From assembly GCA_037178855.1 (NCBI GenBank), contig JASJZC010000006.1, forward strand, positions 8,536,501 to 8,600,500: DNA of 64,000 bases, given 5' to 3'. The DNA is from Oscheius sp. JU75 (lineage: Eukaryota; Nematoda; Chromadorea; Rhabditida; Rhabditidae). The notes beneath the pieces were generated by a model, which was not told the DNA's origin, did not search any database, and was given only the letters and a program-made list of their open reading frames with translations. How positions within the stretch are numbered: position 1 is the first letter of the stretch; every line of letters begins with the position of its first letter. A program made the translations under genes and the position numbers. This document shows positions 50,303 to 61,600 of the stretch, in pieces.

Positions 50303-53300
50303 ATGCGGTCTGCTGTCGCCTGGGAGCAATATCATTTTGCTCGTGAGCAGCTCCAGCTGCGCATAGCCGAGAAGATTCGACGACAGATGAGTTCCCTCGT
50401 CGGGAGCATGGAGTCGGCTGACCTTCTCCTGGTGGCAGCCGATGGCAAGAAACTGCCGGCACACGAATGCATTTTGAGAGCCCGAGCTCCGGGCTTCTAT
50501 CAGAGACACGTGGAGGCCACTGTGGCCGCAATGGGACCGAGACATGAGGGCAGGCTGCGGGAGGTGGCCATCGGAGACATAGACTCGGCAGGACTAGAGT
50601 TCTTCATACATTCTGTCTATACCGAGGACGAAATTGCCCAATTCCCGACTGACGACATGGACGATCAACGTGAGTTCTAGAAGAGTTACAGTAATTTGAG
50701 GTTGTAGTCTGTGAACATTGTCGAAAACCGACGAAGAAAGTCAGATTGAAATTGCCAAATCTTGTCGGTGAGGGCACATTCTCGCTTACTGCCACCTAAA
50801 TGGGGGATGCTTGAGGATTTCGGGGGCTTCTGTTTACCTACCCTCTGCTGCAGAATTCAATATTTTTTCAACAGGGTATGGTTCAGGTCCGACCTCGCAG
50901 TCCTCAAATCGATCCTTCAATATGGAAGAGTCCACGGAATTGGATTTTGCGGAGGGAGAGGCGGCTGACAGACTACTAGAGGAACAGACCCCGACTGCCG
51001 GACGACCACCTCTCCCCTATGCTCATCTTCAGTCCGGAGTGAGTTCTTTTCCGGGATTGAACTCTCATTACAGTGGTAGCTCTTTTTCGTCCTAGGCTTG
51101 CCCTCTTGGCTCAGTGGCAACGCGCCCGTTTGGTGTCCGAGCGACTCAATTTCGAGTCCTCGCAATCAGTTTTATTTTTCCGCAAGCGCATAAACGTAGT
51201 TTCCTGTTCAGTATTCGACCCAGTCATCTCCCCGTCGTCAGCCCCCGTCTCCTTACTCTCAGATGTCATCCTCGCTCACATCTTCCGGTCACAATCCGCA
51301 GATGTTTTCCTACGGATCCATGAGCAGTTCCTTCCAATCTTCCGTCCCGGTCATGACATCTTTTCGTGATCTCGCGACAGGATCTCCAATGAACAGCTCC
51401 GTCTATTCTCTAAGGAGTGAGGTTAGTCCAAGTACACTTCATTTGACGTTGCTTATTCTGCAGGTAGCCGATATTCCGGAGGAGGAGGAACCGACAGCCG
51501 AGCGCCATCCAAACAGACCGGAAGTGAGCATGAGCAAGTTCATCCGTGAGTTCAGAAGAGAGCAAAGACTGAGCGAAATGGGTTCCAGATATGGATAGCG
51601 TGGAACCTGCAATAGACCCGGTCAAGGAGTACCTAGAGAGGAAGAGAAGCAGTGGAGGTAGGGAGAAACAGAGAGAGAGAGAGACGGAAACTCTTCAGGC
51701 CCCAAGCAAATCTTCCCCATGTTCATCGGTCTTTCGGACAGCGACTCTCCAGCCATGGATAGATCCATGGAAAGAGGCTCAATGGACACTCTGCGAGGAG
51801 GAGGGAGAGTCCTCATGTCAAAAAGACTTTCCATGGCTTCATTGACATCATTGACCAGCATTGACATGACTCCCGGACAGGACGCCCAGCCTCTGATCAA
51901 CGACCGAACTCCGGCCAGCAAGCTGGCAGCAGATTTGATGCAAATGTACCTGGCCAATGAAGATACAGACGTGGTTATTCAGACTGAGACTGGTGATCTT
52001 CACGCCCACAAGTGAGTTTTCAAGAGCTCGATCCTTTCGAGGGATGACTTCGGCGTACGCATCACCTCGTATAGCACAGACTGTTTATCAAATAAGCCTT
52101 GTCGATACACAGCCTGGGTTATAGACGAGTTGGTGCGCGTGTTAGATGAGTTGGTACGCACCCCAAATCTGTATTTCTTACCTGTTTTTCGTGGCCCTGA
52201 TGCGAATCAGCTTAACAATGTTTATCTGTCTCTCTGTCTCTCTGATTCCAATTCAACTCTTCCAGATGCATCCTCTCTGCGACCTGTCCCTTCTTCCGAC
52301 AACAACTCCAGAAAAGCAAGAGACTCGAGCTGAAGGGCTACTCCAAGACTTCTGTCCACTTTCTTTTGTCCTTCCTCTATGGTGGTCTCACCACAATTCC
52401 GGACGAAGTTGACATTTGGGAGGTCATCTCTCTCGCGACTCATCTCAACCACAAGGATCTAGTAGACGTCGTTATTTTGCACCTCAAGGCGACTCGATGT
52501 CACTGGTTCCACAGGGTATGACTTTTTCCAAAACATTCTATAGAGCCTTTTGAGCCATGTGCTGGCTGCGTATCTTCTGTATTTGACGCCTTGCCCCAGT
52601 TGGCCTCGATCCGCGCTCTAAGACCACTCTACGAGGAGGCATTGGCCTGGCAAGCCAAGCATTTCTGCAGAATCTGGAAGGGAAGGTAGGTGTTACCGAC
52701 AAAATACACAATTTTTGAAGTAAAGACGGCATTATTGACATTTCTGGTGTTCTGCAAAGTTGTGCATACCTTTACAGAACATCGGAAAGCTAGAAAACTG
52801 AAAATTTGATACTGAAAAGGGCTTTGTTTTTTTTTCTTTGTTTCGATATTCCGCACATTTGTAGCTCTTTGGTGAGCTCCGCAACTTTAAAGCGCATTGA
52901 GAAGTCAAAATATGCTGTCTTGACCCTCAAAACAACATAAGCAACTACGTATTTTGGCGCTTTACGAGATCAACAATAAGAATTGTTAAGAGTCTTCGTT
53001 CACCTGAACGAGCGCTGGCAGAAGGAATGCTACGAGGCTGTTATCCAACAAATGGACGATGAAACCGTCATCGACACAATTCTCGGCTGTGAGCGACTCC
53101 AGGCCTCTCTCCCGAGGTCCAAGTCTGAATCAGCGGTCACTGTCCTCGGATTGGTTGATGACATTCTGGACGTGGCTATGCAGTTCCTGGTCCATTCTTT
53201 CCATCTCGTGGTTACGAGCAAATCCTTTCAACAACATGGCAAAGGCCTGGCTTTAAACTTGGGAATCTTGGAAGACCTCCTTCCTACAATTGTCCACTCT

Positions 53301-55284
53301 CTGCCAGCTGACGTAGCCATCAAGACTTTTAAAGTAAGTCCAGAAACAGAAGGGGCGCACCAACACTATAACTGTAGATACGCAATGAGAACCGAAAACC
53401 AGATGCGTATTGACGCCCATGGTTATGAGTTGGTGTGCAGCAGTTTCACTAGTGAACCAACTGATCATGTTCAGGGTCTCGGACAACTGGTTCTCGAGGT
53501 ACAATCTGTCCCGCAGTCCACAAAACGAAGTCTTACAATCCCAATTGAAGAATATAGTGCGGTAAGTGTTGGATATTCTCAGAATGTTAGATTTGTAGAG
53601 ATTTGCATCGTTAGTTCGACGACTCTACGAGATTGTTGATAAGCATCTACTTCATTATGCGGCCTCGGTTGTAAAGGCAGACGCCTGGTCGATGTTGACG
53701 TCGATGGAACAACAAAGGATTCAAGATAGTGAGTTAGACAGAGAGTTAGAATGGTAGACAGAGAGACAGAGAAACAGACAGAGAGACTTCCTTAACAGTT
53801 ATTTCAGCCGGGCTCTTTGTCGAGCTCCGTCAGCCAAAGGCACCTCCCCCGCGCTTCTCTAGTTTCAACAGAAGCTACAAAAGATCGGCATCAGTCGGAG
53901 TCCAGTTCACAGTTGATATGGAACCTATGAGATCGAGGTCGATAGACAGAGGAAGACCACTGTCTACCATCCAGCAGACAGTGCCTGTCACAGAGCCAGA
54001 AGTCAAAGAGACTCTGGAAGCCCCACAAAAAGTGAGTATGGGGGTGTGCTCCAGACGCAATGTTTTTAGACGGATATGACGGAGAGCCCGAGAAAAAGTC
54101 GCAAGGACCAATTGGAATCACCTGCACCTCCGCCAGCTAAAGTTCCCGCTTCTGTGCCATGTACTCTACCAGGTTAGCCACGCTAAAGCACATTGGGGGG
54201 TGAAGCCAGTATTTTCGAATTTTACAATGTCCTGCAAACTTTTAGCCCTTAATTTGTTCTAGAACTTTGCAGGGCATCAGAAACGTAAAAAATGTTGTCT
54301 TGACCTTGTAAAACGCCTTCGAACTTGCACACCTAGTCTCACTCGTACTCACCGACTCCCATATTGATCATCCGAGGTAGTACGGGTGGAAAACATCATA
54401 GAGAGACTACAGAATCTCATGGTTTCTATTTCAGATCTAAAACCTGCTCCGGTTTCTAAAATCGCCAAGCCGTCTTCGAGAACCACGTCGAAGGAACGGA
54501 TCGAGGAAAAAAAGGAGCCGGTGAAGGTCGAAAAGAAGCCGAAAGAGCCAAGCAAACCATCTGTCCCTCCTCCGACGGCAAACGCTGTGAAAGAAAAAGT
54601 TAGCGAAGAGAATCGCGAGCCGGTCGCGAAGAACGTGGAGTCGGTGACAAAGAAACCGTCTCCGGTCAAGAAGAGAGCAATTGAGACGGAGGAAGGGAAG
54701 CTTGAGAGACAGGGAACGCACACGATCATGACGCTGGTGGATAAGTCGAAGAATTCTCTTCCGGGACCGGAACAGTCTCCGACAAAGGTACGGAACCTGG
54801 TTGAAATTGTTGCGCAAAATTTGGAGATAGTATAAAAGATTTGGCCACGGGCCAGAATCGAACTCGATATCTTTTGCACCGCAGTCGACCCCTTACCGAT
54901 TGCGCCAAGCGGAGAAGGTATCGAAAAAGCGCCCAGTTTCGATTGAATATGTGAGATCTAATAGCCCACGAATACATAGAGATAGAAAGAAACAGCAGAA
55001 AGCAAACTTTCCAGGTTGTGGAGAAACCCAAGTCGGTGGTGAAGCCGATGGTGAAGGATCCTCCTCTCGCTGCATCGGCCGCTCAACGTCCGGCTGCTCG
55101 TTCAATTCCGAAGAGCTCGGCAGCTTCTCCAGCAAGCAAGGAGAAGTCGGCTCTTCCAACCCGAGTATCGGCCATTCCGAAGAGCAGCCGGCCACCGGCA
55201 GCTCCCTCAACTGTCACACGTCCGCGATCCGGCCCGACCACCAGAACCACCGCCGCGAGACGCACTCCAGCCATGGATAACTGA
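50303..55284 (+). CDS. BTBD8: BTBD8-like protein with two BTB domains
   Basis: Start [23 protein letters not shown] 1: [29 protein letters not shown]. Then a Ser-rich linker over several exons (about 50870-51840: [50 protein letters not shown]). BTB 2: [59 protein letters not shown]-like region follows ([51 protein letters not shown]) and a long basic, Pro/Lys/Ser-rich tail ([34 protein letters not shown]), stop 55284, AATAAA at 55364. Double BTB plus a CxxC-containing C-terminal region fits BTBD8. Joint at 51556 uses a 43-nt intron. A SINE and palindromic repeats lie in introns. Family role is uncertain; adaptor or endocytic links are reported for BTBD8-type proteins. Confidence 0.7.
51104..51166 (+). 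mobile_element. tRNA-derived SINE copy
   Basis: TTGGCTCAGTGGCAACGCGC, GTTTGGTGTCCGAGCG, ATTTCGAGTCCTCGC. In a BTBD8-like intron, sense orientation. Confidence 0.5.
52712..52830. repeat. Palindromic repeat in BTBD8-like intron
   Basis: AGACGGCATTATTGACATTT, CTGGTGTTCTGCAAAGTTGT, then a short centre and TTTACAGAACATCGGAAAGC. Confidence 0.75.
52845..52940. repeat. Palindromic repeat, adjacent second copy
   Basis: CGATATTCCGCACATTTGTA, GCTCTTTGGTGAGCTCCGCA, ACTTTAAAGCGCATTGAGAA, then ATGCTGTCTTGACC. It follows the previous copy within 20 bp, in tandem, and is more diverged. Confidence 0.65.
54205..54325. repeat. Palindromic repeat in BTBD8-like intron
   Basis: ACAATGTCCTGCAAACTTTT, centre CCTTAATTTGTTC, GAACTTTGCAGGGCATCAGA, then AAAAAATGTTGTCTTGACC. 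Confidence 0.75.
54843..54911 (-). mobile_element. tRNA-derived SINE copy
   Basis: On the minus strand: TTGGCGCAATCGGTAAGGGG, ACTGCGGTGCAAAAGATATC, GAGTTCGATTCTGGC. In an intron of the BTBD8-like gene, antisense. Confidence 0.6.
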
Positions 55285-55512
55285 TTGTGATCTTACTACT
55301 GTAGTCTATTCTTACTTCCTATGGGTATTCCAGTCTCAGCTTTTCCCCCGCAGTTTCCGATCTCAATAAAGAGTGCAACTTTCACCCACATCCAAATGAA
55401 CCAGATACCGTTATGTAATCCCTTTCCGGAGCCTGGCAGTGTGATCGCAGGATAATCCGGCAGGGAGACCGTAGTTGACCTAATAGCCAGCGAGCCGGTC
55501 AGTAGTCAGCAA

Positions 55513-58204
55513 ATGCACGCCCGTGCTTCAATCCTCGTACTGTTACTACTAGTTTTTGAGGAGGCATTTTCAGGTAGTTTTGGATGTCTCTGTTCTGTCT
55601 GTCTCTCTGGCTCTGAACAGACTGTACATTCCTTATAGAGCTCTCCGGATGTTTCTATGTCCAGAAGAGTCAGCGTCTCGACTGTTCTATCCCCGTCATC
55701 CGAAGATCCCCAGTAACGGAAGCAGAATGTCGACAATTGTGTCTGACTAACCCTGCGGACTGTCACTCCGCGAACTACAACTATTATAAGAAAATATGTG
55801 AGCTTTTCGATGTGGCAGTGAAATCTGAACCAGGTATTCCTTTTGTTTTCATGTTACAGTCGTAGAAAGTGTACAAAATGAGACTGATCAAGCGGGAAAC
55901 TACGGGAAGGACATGTCTGGCTAGCGATCTTGTTCAGACTATTGGAGTCAGTTATCTGGTTCCGAAGGAAGAGTGTCTACTTCCAAAGGTATGCCTTCTG
56001 TTCAGTCCTCTAAAAACTTCGTGGCGAGGGCCTATTGACTCACAATCATGCAACACTCAGTCAAGTCGTTGGATCTCCCTTCTTCCTGTCAATTCGATTC
56101 TTAACCGAATGACTCAGTGCAATGCTAACTTGAGTGTACGCAGAATATGGTCATGTTTTGCCCCGTCGACTTTCTCAGTTGAAAACACAATGTGTATGAG
56201 TCCCGCAATGAAGTTTTGAATGTCTGCGAAGTTCACTGGTTAATACCAACTTTCAGGATCGCTCAAAACTTCGTCTTTCCCCAATAGCCGAGCCTGTTAT
56301 CAATGTCGCCGTGCCTGGCATCGAGCCTCCTCCAAAGAATCCCTTCTCCGATGTCATGGTTATCTCATTTGAGATGTTTGTACCCACCAGTTCAGATGCT
56401 CCCAATAGTGCCCGACTGTCCCATCGGGGAGCGAGCCCGAGTCCAGATCATTGACGGAGTTTCTATAGCTTTTGAGCCCACAGTCTCATTCAGTGTCGAT
56501 CTGGCTGAGAAGTGCATAGAGGCCTGTAGGATGAGTACTGTAAGTTTATATTGAAACTGAAGGGTATTCTCATAGTATCCGTCGGGATCCCGACTGCCTC
56601 TGCTCTGTAGATCGGCCACTTTTGACAGACGGACTTCTAAGTGCAATGTGTTTGCGGATGCTCTGAACCCGAATGGATATCTGGAGTACAAGCCGGATAA
56701 TTTGGTTCTTTACATGGAGAAACTGTGTTTTCCAGGTAGGTGTTTCTGACTATAAGAGCGACATTAGTGCCTACTTGAGTACGAGCAGAATTTGCTTTAT
56801 GAATCTTTTGCCCCATCGGTTTGCCTAGCAGTAGATACCACTCGTTGGTTTTCTGTTTTTATGTCTTTGTGGTATTTTTCAATGGGATACATCAAGGTAG
56901 TGTATCTCTACTCTACTGCTCTAGTGGAGGGACACTACGTGTTCTGCCTCTACTGTCGGTTGCTCTTTTCTAGCACCGGCAGTCGACATCTGAAAAGCCG
57001 GATTCCTTTACTGTAGCCCCCCAAACTAGCAGGATGCCCGCTCGTCTACCAGTCTACAGCAGAAGAAACTGAAAGAAGGAAGTGCTTGTACTTGTCGTTC
57101 AGACGACTACTCTGCTTTTTCGTTTTTTTTTCTTCGATCAAAGTTTTTTCTCACAGATACTGTTCTTCCACTGTCCTGTGACGAGGTCTTCCGCCGAATT
57201 CCTCAGCACATTCTCCTGGGACACGCTGCAGAAATTGTCACGACTAGCAGCCAGGCTGAATGCGTCAAAGAGTGTATTCTCTCAAAAGTATGATGACTTG
57301 CAGCCAGAAAACATCCTCTTCCAGATTAGAAAACTCGACTGCCACTCAATTCTGCACTACATGGATGTCCCCTTCAACAATTGCATACTGAATGTGCATT
57401 CGAGGCAGACAAGATCGGAGTACTTCCTTCCAGAGCTGCATATGAAGGTGGATTATGTGGAAGTTCCTACCTGCGTGGTGAAGATGTCCGAGCAACAGAT
57501 TGACGGTAAGAGACAGCCGGTTAACGAAGATAGAGAGACAGAGAGATAGAGTGCTGCCTACTGCGAGGTCAGCTGGCAGCTGGACCAAACTGCTAAATGA
57601 TATCTTCAGCTACTCCAGAGCACCTTGCTTCTCAATCTGCGATGCCCAGCACCGACGAGTCGAAGTACTCTCTCGCTTTGGATAAGCTAAAGAAGATACA
57701 GTGTTAGTCTCTTCATCTTCTCTAATGTTGTTCAGTGAACGAGGGAAAAGGATCGGTAGAGTTCGAATGGAGTAAATGGACTCCTTGTTCAAATGGAGTC
57801 AGGATCAGAGAACGGTTCTGTACTGACTGCAAGGAGACCATCGAGGTAGTCACTCTGTCTCTCTGTCTCTCCGACTCTCTGTCTCATCACTAATGCCACT
57901 TCAGACCGAACCTTGTCTCCCTAACGAGAACAACGAATTCAACAAGGCTCTGCAAAAGTTCGTAGCTGATCAAGAGCAACAGGAAAAGAAGGTCAGTGAG
58001 GTAGACCCAGAAGAAAAAGCAGGTTTTCTACCCAAACTCAAGCCGATCAAAATCATCCCATTCCGTAAGTGAACCATACGCTACCATAATCAGAATACAG
58101 CCCAAACCTCAGAAAGCAAAGGAAGCCAACAGCCCAAGTCAGTAGAATTCTTCGGTCCGCCCCTGAAACCCGAAAAGGATACCAAGCAACTGTTTACCTA
58201 TTGA
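55513..58204 (+). CDS. Secreted PAN/apple-domain protein with TSP1-like module
   Basis: Signal peptide MHARASILVLLLLVFEEAFS. Exon 2 reads CFYVQKSQRLDC, TEAECRQLCLTNPADCHSAN, YKKICELF: the cysteine pattern of a PAN/apple domain. Two further PAN-like units follow: CPIGERARVQII, DLAEKCIEACRMS, FDRRTSKCNVFADALNPNGY; and LSCDEVFRRIPQHILLG, SQAECVKECILSK, NNCILNVHSRQTRSEYFLPE. A TSP1-like exon gives VEFEWSKWTPCSNGVRIRER with CTDCKETIETEPCLPNE, then an acidic/Lys-rich tail ending DTKQLFTY, stop 58204, AATAAA near 58270. The joint around 55855 could not be made in phase with confidence. No membrane helix is seen, so it is probably extracellular or cuticular. Exact family not recognised. Confidence 0.65.
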
Positions 58205-58664
58205 CCCCCCTGCTCATTTGTATCTGTATGTAAGAGTTGAGGTGTTTATAAAGTGCACAAAGGAGAAGCAATAAATACAGTAAGATGGGGAGTATCTGGG
58301 GAATACAGAAGCGACTGAACCGTAGACAACAGAGTATCGTGAAGAATGTGCAGGACACCGGTGAGACGGAGAACAACTTCTCACAGGGAGAGACTATAAG
58401 GATTGTAGATCGTTGTAGTTGTTGTTCGCACTGCTCGTTGGAGTCCTAAATTGACACTGTTGTACATTTGTGAGTCATGCGCATGGGCCTAGCTGAGCCC
58501 GCGGTTTGCGCCAGATGACGCAGTCAGTAGAAGTACTGACTGTGAGGCAAAAGTTTGCGGGTTCGATTCTTGCGATTGACAAAGTCTTTGTCTTTATAGT
58601 TTTTGCTCCAATCTTTGTCCAATATTGTCAGTTTTTCTAGCGCAAGCCTTCCAAAAAAGGTAAC
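58205..58664. other. Convergent 3' spacer
   Basis: Holds the 3' end of the PAN gene with its poly(A) signal (GCAATAAATA near 58270), a SINE (58514-58576) and presumably the RSF1 3' UTR. No other gene is seen. Confidence 0.5.
58514..58576 (+). mobile_element. tRNA-derived SINE copy
   Basis: GATGACGCAGTCAGTAGAAG, GACTGTGAGGCAAAAGTTTG, GCGGGTTCGATTCTTG, then GACAAAGTCTTTGTC, related to the SINE tail at 30970 and 60553. Confidence 0.6.
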
Positions 58665-61600
58665 TTACGGTGGAGCATAAGGATTATGAACTGGAGCGTA
58701 GGGATTGTGAACCTGCCCTCCGGGTCCATAGGGACCGGGAGGCTGCCAATGCGAGCCTGGAGGTGGCGGTCCATACGGATTCGGGTACGCTCCTGGTGGC
58801 ATAGCATAGGGAGGCACTCCTGGCTGGGGAGGGTAGACTGGAGGTCCCCCCTGGTAGTATCCCGGATGAGGCGGGTAGCCATGAGGAGGAGGACCGGCAT
58901 ACGTAACCGGTGGTGGAACCATCGGTTTCGTCTGGACGGAAGGAATTGGAGCTGACACCCTGAAAAAAAGAGATTTTTCTGGAAGGGAGATGAATACTCA
59001 CGTCATGGGCTTGGTTTCTCTCTGCGGAACTGCTGCTGCTCGAGGAGACGGTGTCGCAACTGGGGCCGAAACCGCAGGCTCTTGCTTGATCTGGACCGTT
59101 ACTTGTTCCCTGGCAGCACCGTTTGCCTAAAAATGAGGGTTGAGTACGGTCAAAGCGCTAACGGAAGCACAATACCGGGCGTATGCAAGTGTGTACGCGA
59201 CAATTCGTGCTCAAGACGTAATTTTTTTAAGTTTGTCATGTTCTGCAAAGTTGTAGAACATATCAACGGCTACAACTTTGCAGACCATCAAAAAGCTCAT
59301 GAGTTTGTGGATCTATTTTGTGGCTTGCCGGGGTGGATTCAACTTGGCCCAACACAGTTTGTCCAGTTTCGGGTCCAAGACGACATTATTGGATTTTTTG
59401 ATGTTCTGCAAAGCTGTAGTCCTTGAACTGTTCTACAGCTTTGCGAAACTTGGCAAAGCTCAAAAATGTCTTCTTGATCCTGAAAATCGCGGATACGTAT
59501 AGCTGTCTCACCTTGACCAGCGGCTTGGTTTCCTGTACAGGTTCGGCTGGCTTGGCCACCGCCTCTTTCTGAATCTCTTTCGGTTTCGGAGGCAGCTCCT
59601 TCTTCGGAGGAGAAGACTTAGCCACTTTCGGAGGTCTCGGAGCGAGTCTCTTACTGTCATCGACCTCCTCTTCCTCATCACTGTCCTCATCATCCGAATC
59701 ACTCATTCTCCTCTTCTTTGCCTTCTTCAGCTTCTCTTCTTCTTGCTCGTCCTCCTCTTCCTCATCCTCCTCCTCCTCTTCATCCTCTTCCTCATCCGGT
59801 TTAAACTCATTCTCTGACTCGGATCCCTTCCGTTTCAGACGATCCAGGGCTCCAACAGGTCTCTCCTCCTTCTTGTCCACTTCCTTCTCCTCTTCCTCTT
59901 CCTCCTCCTCTTCTTCGTCTCCACTTTCTATCTTTGGCTTCGTCGCCACAACCTTCCTCATCTTTCGGCCACTCTGAGTCCTTGGAGCATCGTCGTCACT
60001 CTCCTCGTACTGTTCCTCTTCCTCCTCGTCTTCTTCACTCTCGTCCCTGGCCTGCCATCTCTGCTTGGGCGGTGGCTTGGCAGCCTTCTTCGCCTTCTTC
60101 CTCCTGGCATCGCGAGAGTCGTCCGAATAGTAGCTTTGATCCGATTCGGCCTCTTCGGCCGAAGTCTCGTCATCTGATGCCCATTTGGCAGCCTTCTTCT
60201 TCGGCTTGATCTTCGGGGTTCGGCCCTTGCCACTTCTATAGCCAAAGGAACCATCGGAATCGGAGACGACAAAGTCCTCGTCACTTTGAGTCGGTCCATC
60301 GAAACCGCGACGACCGCCTCCTCCACCTCTTCGAGTACGTCGCTCTTCATCACTGGGCACGTATTCCGATCCTGACATGACTTCTTCCTCATCGGCTGCT
60401 TCCTCATCGGACCTGAAATTCATCCATTGCTCTACTCTGGCAGTCAGTATATTCAAAAGCATCCGAAATCGCGGTCGTCTTTCCAACATAGCGCAGTCAG
60501 TTACAGCTCCAACTCCGACTAAAACCAAGGAAATCGGGTTCGATTCCCAAGTTCGACAAACGTTTTTGTCCTATTAGGAGACGCCCCAAAAGGCTTATTG
60601 CTTGATGCTTTAGGTTAGTTTTCTCAGCCAAGAAAATTGTTCGCCAACTGTAAATACAAGAAACGTACTCATTGGCCTGGTACTCTTCCGAATCGCTCTC
60701 CTCCATATTGTCCAGATCGAGATCATTGAGTTTCTTCTTGGGCTTGGCGATCTTTGCCGGTTTTCCGACCTGTCTCTCAATCGGCTCGCCGTTCTCATCC
60801 ACACTGGCTCGTCTCTCCGCCTCTATGATGTTGGCCATGTCTTTGCCTCTACCCGCGCCACCCGATGGACGCACCACTTCTGGGAAAGCTTTGATTGAAA
60901 GGGAATGTACTCTTTCCCAACCTCCATGTCTACTGGGCGGTCTCTGCTCTCCCAACTCGTCACAGGCGTCCTGGATAGCCTCGTCGTAGTCCTTGAAGTT
61001 GTAGTCGACCTGGTGGGTTCGTCTACGTGAGCGGCCCTCGGCAATCGTCTTCATGACCTCCATTTGGAAACGAGAACGCGGGGCGATTTTTCTAAAAGAT
61101 GCGGTACAAGATTTTGACAGAGCCACTCACTTAACTGCCTTCCTTTTTGACTTTCTCTGAGTCGTGTCCTCGTCCGAGGAGGAGCTGGACGAGGGAATGG
61201 CTGTCTCTTTGAACTGAAAAAGGTATGAAAGAATTCCGGAGTCGGACTCACATTGGAGGGGACGATATTGTTCAGAGAGATGCCAATATACTCCATCTCT
61301 CGGCGAAGACGATCCGCGGCAGCTTTCTTCTTCTTCTCTTCAGCAGTCTTCTTGGACAAGTTTTCATTGAGGACTTTGGCCACCTCCTCCATTTGCTCAA
61401 TGAGCATACCGTGTACGCACTTGGGACAGAACCAGTCGCCATCGGGAACGAACCTGAACCGATAGAGTAAGAGAGACAGAGAGACATAGAAACAGAGATC
61501 AAAAAACTGAAACTCACCATAGCATGGGCTTCAGGCAGTACGTGTGCCAGGCATCGTCACAAACATCGCAGAGAAGCAGGACATCCCAGTCACCGCTCTT

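Noticed and set aside
59934-60209. Ser/Pro/Arg-rich open frame antisense to RSF1.
   Set aside because: It mirrors the RSF1 acidic exon and has no independent support.
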